Shown here: in pieces, positions 1 through 6,820 of the stretch
Layout: the number at the start of each line of letters is the position of its first letter
How positions within the stretch are numbered: the first letter of the stretch is position 1
DNA from: JAPHSX01 sp050298555
GTDB taxonomy: Bacteria > Pseudomonadota > Gammaproteobacteria > Thiohalomonadales > Thiohalomonadaceae
Reading direction: 5' to 3'
DNA length: 10,009 nt
Assembly (NCBI GenBank): GCA_050298555.1
Contig: JBNKUL010000009.1
Location: forward strand, 1 to 10,009
The notes under the pieces: generated by a model
Told to the model about the DNA's origin: nothing
Databases searched by the model: none
Seen by the model: the letters and a program-made list of their open reading frames with translations, nothing else
Program-made: the position numbers and the translations under genes

Positions 1-3000
1 TATCCCGCAGGTGTCGCAGCACCTCGTAGCCACTCATCTCCGGCAGGTTGATATCGAGCAGGATCAGGTCGGGCCTGTGTTCAAGCGCCAGTTCGATACC
101 GCCAACAGGCTCCTCGGCGCTCAGCAGTTCGATCGCGGTGCGCTTGTCGATAAGCTTACTCACCAGCTTGAGGTTGACCGGGTTGTCCTCGATGTAGAGC
201 ACCCGGCGCCCCGCACCAAGGCCGGCATCACTTTGCGTGGCGGTGGCGGGAGCCGCTTCACCCTGATGGCTCTGCTCACCCAGCATCAGCTCGAACCAGA
301 AGGTGGAACCCTCGCCCACCACACTGTCGACACCAATCTCCCCCCCCATCAACTCCACCAGTTGGCGGGTGATCACCAGGCCGATACCGGTGCCCTCGAT
401 ATTGCTGCCCTCGGCATCAAGGCGATTGAAGGCCTCGAACAGCCCCTTGCGCTTCACCTCCGGGATCCCCTCACCGCTGTCGCGCACACTGATACGCATT
501 CGACCGCTTTCACCCGGCTCACACGCCACATGAATGCTGCCGTTCTCGCGGTTGTACTTCACCGCATTGGAGAGCAGGTTGAGCAGCACCTGCTTGATAC
601 GGGTGAAGTCGGCGCGCACGTGGGCAGAGCCAAAGCAGTCACCATCAAACGTCAGCTGCAGACCGTGCTTCTCAGCCATCGGTGCGATCAGGTTTTTCGC
701 TGCGACCATGACACCGGAGAGCGCCACATTGTCGATGGAGAGCTCCATCTTGCCCGCCTCGATCTTGGCCAGATCCAGCACATCGTTGATCAGTTCCAGC
801 AGGTGGCTACCGGCATTGGAGATATCCATCAGGTTGTCGTGCTGGTCGGCGGTGAGGTTTTCATCCCCCTCCATCAACTGGGTAAAGCCGATGATGGCGT
901 TAAGTGGGGTGCGCAACTCGTGGCTCATGCTGGAGAGGAACTCCGACTTCGCCTTGCTGGCCTGCTCGGCCGCCTCCTTGGCCTCCAGCAGCTTCTCCTG
1001 CATCGCCTTACGCTCGGTGATATTGCGTACGATGGCGACAAAGCGTGCCGACTCGCCTTCGGGCTCGACATATTGCAGGGAGATCTCCACCGGGATGGTA
1101 TGGCCGTCTTTGTGCTGATGCAGCGTCTCGAAGGTCAGCGAGTCCCGCTCCCCCTTGAGCATCGTGGTAAGCAGCTCACGGAAGAGCGGTTCATCATACT
1201 CCGGCTTGATGTCCACCGGCGTCATCTCCATCAACTCCGCCTCGCTATAACCGATCTGCTCCATCGCCCCCTGGTTGACGTAGAAGAACTTGAGGCTGCT
1301 CGGCTCGAACATGAAGACGCAGTCCTTGGTCACATCCAGGGTGCTCTTAAAGCGGTTGAGCGCCTCCTCGGCCTGTTTACGCTCGGTGATGTCCTGCACA
1401 ATGGACCATATACGCTGGTTACCATCGCGATCGCGGATAATGGTGCCGTTCAGCAGTACGCCGACCCGGTGACCATCCTTGTGGATGTACTCCTTCTCAT
1501 AGGGGCCGTAGCGTCCGGTGGTGCTCAGGCTCTCCAGCTGCGCCGCCTCCTGTGCGGAATACTCCTCCGGGGTCAGCTGCCAATAGGTCAGTTGCCGGCA
1601 CTCGTCTGCCGTATAACCGATCATATCGAGGAAGCCCTGGTTGGCCTCGACAAAGCTACCGTCCATTTCGTTTAGGGCGATACCAACCGGTGACATTTCG
1701 TAAAGATTGCGAAACTTCTCTTCGCTCTCGGCCAGCGCCGCTTCCGCCATCTTGCGCACATGGATATCCTGCACCACACCGAGCATATGCAGCGGCTTGC
1801 CCTCCGCATCGCGTACCACGTCGCCCTTCTCGGAGAGCCAGCGCACGCTGCCGTCGGGCCACACCACCCGGTGTTCGATGTTGTACTCGATCCCCTGTTC
1901 GACACAGGCCCCCACTGCCGAGCTGACCAGCTCGCGGTCGTCCGGATGCACCGCATTGAGGAAGTTGTCGTAGGTGGTCTCCAGCTCACCCACCTCGTAA
2001 CCGAACAGCGGGGCGATGCGCTCGGACCAGAACAGGTCACCGTTCTGGATATTCCAGTCCCAGGTACCGATGTTGGCGAAGGTCTGGCTGCGGCGCAGGC
2101 GCTCCTCGTTGACCAACAGGGCCTGCTCCGTCTCCTCCTGCGTGGTCACGTCGTAGGCGATGACGATAAGGCCGCTCACCTCACTGTTCTCATCCAGGAA
2201 GGGCACCCGGTCGACGCGGAAATAGTGCGGCTTATCTTCTATCTGCAGCTCCTCACGCACACCACACAGCGGTTTAGCGCTCTCCAGCACCTTAAGGTCG
2301 TCGGCCCGGAGACGTTTCACCATATCCGGCGGGAAGAAGTCGGAGTGGTGGCGCCCGGCCATCTCTTCCGGGCTCACCCCCACCAGCTCGGCAGCGGCGC
2401 GGTTGGCGCGCACGATGCGGCTATCGCGGTCCTTGTACCAAATCAACGCCGGTACCGTATCGAGGATGGAGGCCACCTCCTGTTCGCGCTGCGCCAGCGC
2501 GGCCTCGACCTCGACGATAGGGGTGATATCGGTACGAATGGAAACATACTGGTAGGGCAGCCCCCGCTCATCGAAGAAGGGGACAATGGTGGAGTTGACC
2601 CAGTACTCATCACCGTTGCTGGCACGATTGCAGATCACGCCATGCCACACCTTTCCCTGGCTGATGGTGTGCCACATCTGCTCATAAAATTCGGGGGGGT
2701 GGCGCTGCGATTTGACGATGCGATGGTTTCGCCCCAGCAACTCCTCGCTGCTGTAGCCACTGATCTCGCAGAACTTCTCGTTCACATAGGTGATGTTGCC
2801 AGCGGTGTCGGCAATGCTAACGATGGCGTGCTCATCCAGCGCCGCCCGCTCCTGCTCCAGCTGGGTATTGGCCTGGCGTAGCGCTCGGGTCTGCTCATCC
2901 ACCTGGCGGCGGATAATGCTATTGCGCTCCAGCAACATGGCGGTGCGGGAGAGGTTGCCCAGGTGGCTGCGGTAGGCAAAGAGTGTCAACAACAGACCGA

Positions 3001-3871
3001 AGAGGAAGGCTAGCACCGCCCCCTTAAGCGGCAACTGCTGCCACGACACCGGACTACGGCAGGTCAGCTCGAACGACTTCCCCATCAGCTCATAGGCATA
3101 AGTCTGCTCCAGCACGGGTAATAGCCAGCCACTCTGCTTGTCGCAGCAGCGCTGTGAACTAAGCAGCTTGCCATCCAGCGACAGGGCCGCCCCGATACGG
3201 TACTCATCCACCAACCGCTGCAGCAGCGGCGAGGGCGAGGCAACCGCCGCCAACAGCCCCACCAGGCGGGGGGTCTCATCACGCTGGCTATAGACCGGGC
3301 GATAGATCACATAGGTGTCCCCCCCCCCATGCAGCGATGCCACCCCACCCACCACGACATCGTTGAGCTCCAACGCCCTGGCTGTTGCGCCCTGAAAATC
3401 GCTACCGACCACGTGCTTCAGGTGCATCGTCGCCGCCGCCTGTTCCATCTTCATCTGACGGTGTGCCATGAAGGCATGCCTGAAGCGATACTCCCCCTTC
3501 GCCGTCGTGACGCTCAGCTCCTCGCCGCTTAACCCCTCGGCATAGGGGTTCTCCTCGTCCATCAGCGCGAGAAAGGAGACCCCCTCAAAATCGACCAGTG
3601 CCAGCTGGGGATGGGCAAATTGCATAAAGGTCGGGGCATCCACCCGCGGCAGGCTCTCAAACAGCAGCTCGAAACTGTCCATCAGGTGGCGGCTGCCCTC
3701 GCCATGACTGACAAAATGCTCGCCCGCATTCTCCGTAGATAGTAGAAAGTCATGCTCTAGCCGATCCAGACCGCTCCGGATCACCCCGTAGAAAAGCGAG
3801 AGGGATAGAACCAGCCCAACCCCCCAGAAAAGAAGGGGTCGAGGGGATTGGGCGATACGTTTACCTTGCAC
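1..3871 (-). CDS. Hybrid sensor histidine kinase: CHASE-like sensor, five PAS domains, kinase core and receiver (3' end cut by window)
   Basis: This is an inner-membrane signalling kinase; 1290 residues are visible in one open frame. The start is GTG at 3871: an in-frame TGA lies two codons upstream and AGGAG (3880-3884) sits 8 nt before it. Residues 13-30 and about 283-300 are membrane segments enclosing a periplasmic domain. Its end (GSDF, YRPVY, LVGLLAAVAS) resembles a CHASE ligand-binding domain. Five PAS domains follow at about 345-450, 466-576, 597-705, 719-830 and 838-953; several end in a D-I-T-E-R-K type motif. The HisKA site is SHELRTP with His984. The ATPase shows Asn1102 in LSNAVKYN, the G1 box DSGEGIP, and GTGIGL at 1160-1165. 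The receiver begins VLYIEDN (1224) with phospho-acceptor Asp1273 in LLDINLPEMSG. Downstream domains such as an HPt may lie outside the window. The signal is unknown. It is divergent from lexA, with no evidence of shared function. Confidence 0.93.
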   Translation of the reverse strand, partial: MQGKRIAQSPRPLLFWGVGLVLSLSLFYGVIRSGLDRLEHDFLLSTENAGEHFVSHGEGSRHLMDSFELLFESLPRVDAPTFMQFAHPQLALVDFEGVSFLALMDEENPYAEGLSGEELSVTTAKGEYRFRHAFMAHRQMKMEQAAATMHLKHVVGSDFQGATARALELNDVVVGGVASLHGGGDTYVIYRPVYSQRDETPRLVGLLAAVASPSPLLQRLVDEYRIGAALSLDGKLLSSQRCCDKQSGWLLPVLEQTYAYELMGKSFELTCRSPVSWQQLPLKGAVLAFLFGLLLTLFAYRSHLGNLSRTAMLLERNSIIRRQVDEQTRALRQANTQLEQERAALDEHAIVSIADTAGNITYVNEKFCEISGYSSEELLGRNHRIVKSQRHPPEFYEQMWHTISQGKVWHGVICNRASNGDEYWVNSTIVPFFDERGLPYQYVSIRTDITPIVEVEAALAQREQEVASILDTVPALIWYKDRDSRIVRANRAAAELVGVSPEEMAGRHHSDFFPPDMVKRLRADDLKVLESAKPLCGVREELQIEDKPHYFRVDRVPFLDENSEVSGLIVIAYDVTTQEETEQALLVNEERLRRSQTFANIGTWDWNIQNGDLFWSERIAPLFGYEVGELETTYDNFLNAVHPDDRELVSSAVGACVEQGIEYNIEHRVVWPDGSVRWLSEKGDVVRDAEGKPLHMLGVVQDIHVRKMAEAALAESEEKFRNLYEMSPVGIALNEMDGSFVEANQGFLDMIGYTADECRQLTYWQLTPEEYSAQEAAQLESLSTTGRYGPYEKEYIHKDGHRVGVLLNGTIIRDRDGNQRIWSIVQDITERKQAEEALNRFKSTLDVTKDCVFMFEPSSLKFFYVNQGAMEQIGYSEAELMEMTPVDIKPEYDEPLFRELLTTMLKGERDSLTFETLHQHKDGHTIPVEISLQYVEPEGESARFVAIVRNITERKAMQEKLLEAKEAAEQASKAKSEFLSSMSHELRTPLNAIIGFTQLMEGDENLTADQHDNLMDISNAGSHLLELINDVLDLAKIEAGKMELSIDNVALSGVMVAAKNLIAPMAEKHGLQLTFDGDCFGSAHVRADFTRIKQVLLNLLSNAVKYNRENGSIHVACEPGESGRMRISVRDSGEGIPEVKRKGLFEAFNRLDAEGSNIEGTGIGLVITRQLVELMGGEIGVDSVVGEGSTFWFELMLGEQSHQGEAAPATATQSDAGLGAGRRVLYIEDNPVNLKLVSKLIDKRTAIELLSAEEPVGGIELALEHRPDLILLDINLPEMSGYEVLRHLRD

Positions 3872-3891
3872 CTGTCATGCTCCTGAAACTC

Positions 3892-3914
3892 GTTGCTTAC
3901 ACCATGGTAGCAAC
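3892..3914. promoter_or_regulatory. Imperfect inverted repeat in the leader of the sensor kinase
   Basis: The arms GTTGCT and AGCAAC flank an 11-base centre that itself contains the palindrome ACCATGGT. The repeat lies about 20 bases upstream of the GTG start of the kinase and just upstream of its ribosome binding site. It could be an operator or an mRNA hairpin in the leader. No run of T follows on either strand, so it is not a terminator. I cannot assign a binding protein. Confidence 0.3.
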
Positions 3915-3972
3915 AAGCTCCGGTTACAAGGAGCCCCTTGCGGCAAATTTGGGCAATCGCGGCACGACCGGA

Positions 3973-4001
3973 TTGAAAGTTCTCAAAATGTTCTCTATCC
4001 T
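3973..4001 (+). promoter_or_regulatory. Sigma70-type promoter of the lexA-polymerase-SRAP cassette
   Basis: The -35 hexamer TTGAAA (3973-3978) and the -10 hexamer TATCCT (3996-4001) are separated by exactly 17 bases. Transcription would start near 4008, giving a leader of about 20 bases before the lexA ATG at 4027. The 17-base spacer is almost entirely filled by one GTTC-N7-GTTC operator, and a second lies across the predicted start, so bound repressor would block polymerase. Predicted from sequence only. Confidence 0.7.
3979..3993 (+). promoter_or_regulatory. Candidate LexA operator A, GTTC-N7-GTTC
   Basis: GTTC at 3979-3982 is repeated at 3990-3993 with seven bases between; the fuller repeat is GTTCTC with an 11-base period, about one helical turn. 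GTTC-N7-GTTC direct repeats are the established LexA/SOS box of alphaproteobacteria, unlike the gammaproteobacterial CTGT-N8-ACAG palindrome, which I do not see here. It lies inside the promoter spacer. Confidence 0.65.
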
Positions 4002-4007
4002 GAATGA

Positions 4008-4022
4008 GAACTTTTGGAGAAC
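4008..4022 (-). promoter_or_regulatory. Candidate LexA operator B, inverted copy of GTTC-N7-GTTC
   Basis: On the plus strand this reads GAAC (4008-4011), seven bases, GAAC (4019-4022); on the minus strand it is GTTC-N7-GTTC. It is the mirror image of operator A about a centre at 4000.5, giving four GTTCTC-type half sites in one symmetric array of 44 bases. It covers the expected transcription start and overlaps the lexA ribosome binding site (GGAG, 4016-4019). Confidence 0.65.
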
Positions 4023-4026
4023 AAAG

Positions 4027-4620
4027 ATGCTATCCGAACGCCAACAAGACAGCTATCGTTTTATTCGCGACTACATCGCCTGCCATGGTCGCGCCCCGCT
4101 GCTGCAGGAGATCGCCGCCGGGCTGGGAATCACCTCCCGCGGGGTGGTACACCGCTATGTGCAGGCGCTGGTGGAGGAGGGGTTGATCGAGCTGCTACCG
4201 GGGCGCCACCGTGGCATCCGCCTGCTGGAACAGAAGGCGGATAACTGCCTGCCGCTGCTCGGGCGCATCGCCGCCGGACGTCCCATCGAGGCGATCGCCG
4301 GACAGGACGAGCTCAACCTGGCCGAATTCTTCCTCGGCGAGGAGCGTTTCGTGCTGCAGGTACGCGGCGACTCGATGGTGGAGGCGGGGATCCTCGATGG
4401 CGACATGGTGGTGGTGGAGCGCTGCCAACAGGCCGCCGACGGTGACATTGTGGTCGCCCTCATCGACGGTGAGGAGGCGACCCTGAAGCGCTTGCGGCGC
4501 AACGACGACGGCAGCATCACCCTGCAGCCGGCCAACAGCACGATGCCGCCGATGCGCTACAGCGCCGAACGGGTCGCGATCCAGGGAAGGCTGGTGGGGC
4601 AGATGCGCCGCTATGGCTAG
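4027..4620 (+). CDS. lexA: LexA-family SOS repressor (self-cleaving, S24 type)
   Basis: A 197-residue LexA-type repressor, about the usual length. The N-terminal winged helix-turn-helix (about 1-67) begins MLSERQQ; the C-terminal S24 domain (about 75-195) holds the self-cleavage apparatus. Visible residues are the Ala83-Gly84 cleavage bond in GRIAAGRP, Ser116 in GDSM and Lys154 in EATLKRL. On DNA damage, RecA filaments would trigger cleavage and derepress the operon. The start at 4027 has GGAG (4016-4019) 7 nt upstream; the frame is open back to 3877, but that part overlaps the promoter and does not resemble LexA. The recognition-helix region (SRGVVHRYVQALVEEG) contains the HR and AL-E-G pattern of alphaproteobacterial LexA, matching the GTTC-type operators in front. 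It may be a second, cassette-specific LexA rather than the genome's main one. UmuD is unlikely because the DNA-binding domain is present. Confidence 0.92.
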   Translation: MLSERQQDSYRFIRDYIACHGRAPLLQEIAAGLGITSRGVVHRYVQALVEEGLIELLPGRHRGIRLLEQKADNCLPLLGRIAAGRPIEAIAGQDELNLAEFFLGEERFVLQVRGDSMVEAGILDGDMVVVERCQQAADGDIVVALIDGEEATLKRLRRNDDGSITLQPANSTMPPMRYSAERVAIQGRLVGQMRRYG

Positions 4621-5875
4621 CCCTGAACAGGGGGAACGCCCTGCGCTCAGCTGCCCGGTGAAATGGCCGCGCGCCATCATCCTGGTCGACATGAACGCCT
4701 TTTTCGCCAGTGTCGAGCAGCGTGACTTTCCCGAGCTACGCGGCCGCCCCATCGCGGTGACCAACGGCTCACAGGGCAGCACCATCATCACCTGCTCCTA
4801 CGAGGCGCGCGCCTTCGGCATCAAGACCGGTATGCGGCTAAAAGAGGCGCGCGAGCGCTGCCCGCAGCTGCTGCAACGCCCCACGCGCCCCCGGATCTAC
4901 GCCCAGGTATCGACCGAGATCATGGCGGCACTGGAGACGATCTGCCCCGATATGGAGGTCTTCTCCGTCGATGAGGCCTTTCTCGACGTCACCCACTGCC
5001 AACGCCTGCACGGCAGCCCGGCGCGCATCGCCCGGCTGGCAAAACAGAAGGTATTCGAGGTCTCCGGCCTGCACTGCTCGGTGGGGGTAAGCGGCGATAA
5101 GACCACCGCCAAATTTGCCGCCAAGCTGCACAAGCCCAACGGCCTTACGGTGATCCCGCCGTGGGAGGCGCGCCGCCGCCTCGCCGAGGTGCCCACCACC
5201 GAGCTGAGCGGTATCGCCAGGGGGATCGGCAACTTCCTCGCCGAGCATGGGGTGCATACCTGCGGCCAGATGGAACAACTGCCGGTCAGCGTGCTGGCCT
5301 CACGCTTCGGCAACCTGGGCCGGCGTATCTGGCTGATGTGCCAGGGGCTGGACCCGGACGGCCTCCACCCGGAGGTAGCGCCACCCAAGTCGATCGGTCA
5401 CGGCAAGGTGCTCCCCCCCGCGACCACCGAGCGAGAGATACTGCTCACCTTCTTCCAGCACATGAGTGAAAAGGTGGGGACCAGGCTGCGCCGCCACGAC
5501 ATGGAGGCACAGCGCCTGCTCATCGCCTTTAAAACCGAGCAGGGGTGGGTTGGCAACAAGCTGCAGCTGCCGCTTCCCGGCAACAATGGGCGCGCCATCT
5601 TCGCCCTCTGCCGCCAACTGCTGGCCGAGCAGTGGCAGGGCGAACCGGTGTTCCAGATCCAGGTCACCGCCCTGGATCCGCGACCACTGCAGCTACAGGG
5701 GGAGCTCTTTGCCGAGACCGACGAGGCACATGAGGCGGGCAACCGCACCATGGATGCGATCAACCAGCGCTTCGGCGACCTCACCCTGGCCCCGGCCCGC
5801 CTGATCAAGCGCGGCGGCATGCCCGATGTAATCGCTCCGGCGTGGAAGCCGAGCGGCCACCGGCGAACCGTCTGA
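4613..5875 (+). CDS. dinB: Y-family translesion DNA polymerase (DinB/Pol IV-like)
   Basis: A 420-residue error-prone polymerase that would copy past DNA lesions. The ATG at 4613 lies inside the last codons of lexA (8-base overlap), so translation is probably coupled. Motifs are Asp26 in LVDMNAFFASVEQ, the probable steric-gate Phe31, nucleotide-contacting Tyr63 and Arg66 in SYEARAFGIKTGM, and the catalytic pair Asp120-Glu121 in SVDEAFLD. CSVGVSGDKTTAKFAAKLHKP follows the usual palm pattern, and the little-finger domain occupies about 255-370. Near the C-terminus QLQGELF resembles a beta-clamp-binding motif, and the following stretch MDAINQRFG recalls UmuC-type tails. Palm motifs (PELRGRPIAV, SYEAR) are closer to DinB than to UmuC or ImuB; ImuB normally lacks the catalytic acids that are present here. 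The dinB symbol is family-level: it may be a cassette paralogue rather than the housekeeping gene. Confidence 0.9.
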   Translation: MASPEQGERPALSCPVKWPRAIILVDMNAFFASVEQRDFPELRGRPIAVTNGSQGSTIITCSYEARAFGIKTGMRLKEARERCPQLLQRPTRPRIYAQVSTEIMAALETICPDMEVFSVDEAFLDVTHCQRLHGSPARIARLAKQKVFEVSGLHCSVGVSGDKTTAKFAAKLHKPNGLTVIPPWEARRRLAEVPTTELSGIARGIGNFLAEHGVHTCGQMEQLPVSVLASRFGNLGRRIWLMCQGLDPDGLHPEVAPPKSIGHGKVLPPATTEREILLTFFQHMSEKVGTRLRRHDMEAQRLLIAFKTEQGWVGNKLQLPLPGNNGRAIFALCRQLLAEQWQGEPVFQIQVTALDPRPLQLQGELFAETDEAHEAGNRTMDAINQRFGDLTLAPARLIKRGGMPDVIAPAWKPSGHRRTV

Positions 5876-5877
5876 TC

Positions 5878-6288
5878 ATGTGTGGTGGTGTCGCCTATCG
5901 TGAAGGTGAGCGGGAGATCCGCAGCTACTTCCCCAATCCCTACGCCAAACTGCCGGTAGTGAAGCGCCGCGGCGGCACCGCACTGGTCGCATGGGGACGA
6001 CGACGCGATGAACCGGGACAACTGCCGCTGGGCGGCTGGGCACGACTGGAGTCAATTCGCGCCGGGGTATGGGATCGCTGGCAACCCAGGCCGGTGCGAC
6101 TGCAACTGGAGGGGTTTATGGAGAAGGACATCGAGGGGGCAAGCCACTGGTTCGAACTCACCTCAGGACAGTGGGTACAGGGGCTGCTGGCGCGCCGCGG
6201 CAACGAGCAGCGGGTCTACGTGGTGACCATCCAGCCACAGATGGCCGAGGCGGTGCACCCGCGCTGGCCGCGTATCGTCAGCGGCTAA
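5878..6288 (+). CDS. Compact SRAP (HMCES/YedK-like) abasic-site-binding protein
   Basis: A 136-residue protein that looks like a shortened, diverged SRAP domain. That family shields abasic sites in single-stranded DNA by linking them covalently to Cys2. The start at 5878 gives Met-Cys-Gly-Gly, which puts cysteine at position 2 after Met removal; a GTG at 5842 in the same frame would bury it. Other correspondences are Trp39-Gly40 (WG motif), WARLES at 54-59 (family NARxET), GFME at 79-82 with Glu82 (family GFYEW), and His127 in VHPRWPRIV (family IHxRMP). The usual Asn is Trp54. Typical relatives are about 220 residues, so connecting regions are reduced. It starts 2 bases after the polymerase stop with no clear ribosome binding site, suggesting coupled translation and an SOS role. 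Assignment is by motif reading only. Confidence 0.68.
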   Translation: MCGGVAYREGEREIRSYFPNPYAKLPVVKRRGGTALVAWGRRRDEPGQLPLGGWARLESIRAGVWDRWQPRPVRLQLEGFMEKDIEGASHWFELTSGQWVQGLLARRGNEQRVYVVTIQPQMAEAVHPRWPRIVSG

Positions 6289-6294
6289 TCGCGA

Positions 6295-6780
6295 CTACTT
6301 CTTCTTAGCAGCCTTTTTCTTTACCGCGGTCTTCTTGGCGGGCGCCTTCTTGGCCGGGGCCTTCTTCGCCGGCGCCTTCTTCGCCGGCGCCTTCTTGGCC
6401 GGCGCCTTCTTCGCCGAGGCCTTCTTCGCCGGGGCCTTCTTCGCCGGGGCCTTCTTGGCCGGGGCCTTCTTGACCGGCGCCTTCTTGACCGGCGCCTTCT
6501 TCGCCGGGGCCTTCTTGACCGGCGCCTTCTTCGCCGGCGCCTTCTTCGCTGGCGCCTTCTTGGCTGGCGCCTTCTTGGCTGGGGCCTTCTTGGCTGGGGC
6601 CTTCTTCGCCGGCGCCTTCTTCGCCGGGGCCTTCTTCGCCGGGGCCTTCTTGGCCGGGGCCTTCTTGGCCGGGGCCTTCTTCGCCGGGGCCTTCTTCGCT
6701 GGGGCCTTCTTCGCTGGGGCCTTCTTCGCCGGGGCCTTCTTCGCCGGGGCCTTCTTCGCTGGGGCCTTCTTGGCCGGGGC
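6295..6780 (-). pseudogene. In-frame remainder of the adenylate kinase tail beyond a premature TAG
   Basis: Reading on past the TAG at 6781-6783 in the adk frame gives 161 sense codons and then TAG at 6295-6297. The stretch is almost wholly AKKAP repeats and closes with the Lys/Ala-rich terminus KKTAVKKKAAKKK, the natural kind of end for a histone H1-like tail. It is therefore a disabled extension of adk rather than an independent gene, unless the TAG is read through or is a sequencing error. It ends 6 bases from the convergent SRAP gene. Confidence 0.75.
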
Positions 6781-6820
6781 CTACTTCGCCGGGGCCTTCT
6801 TCGCCGGGGCCTTCTTGGCT
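6341..6820 (-). repeat. 15-bp minisatellite encoding AKKAP pentapeptides, 32 units
   Basis: Thirty-two contiguous 15-bp units follow the pattern GGSGCCTTCTTSGCC on the plus strand, each encoding A-K-K-A-P on the minus strand. Variants include Val for the first Ala (three units, around 6470-6530) and Ser for Pro (one unit near 6416). Unit 30 (6776-6790) carries the T-to-A change that creates the stop. Degenerate copies flank both ends (6821-6850 and 6298-6340). Units differ mostly at synonymous positions. Confidence 0.95.

Noticed and set aside
11..1675. Plus-strand open frame of 554 codons
   Set aside because: It is antisense to the histidine kinase, whose minus-strand frame has every expected kinase and PAS motif over the same bases.
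1760..2881. Plus-strand open frame of 373 codons
   Set aside because: It is also antisense to the kinase PAS region, with no recognisable domain.
3877..4026. Possible 50-residue N-terminal extension of LexA
   Set aside because: The stretch overlaps the predicted promoter and operators and has no LexA similarity; the ATG at 4027 has a good ribosome binding site and gives the family length.
6341..6820. Regular repeats that could be taken for a CRISPR array
   Set aside because: The units are contiguous 15-bp copies without unique spacers and lie in a coding frame.
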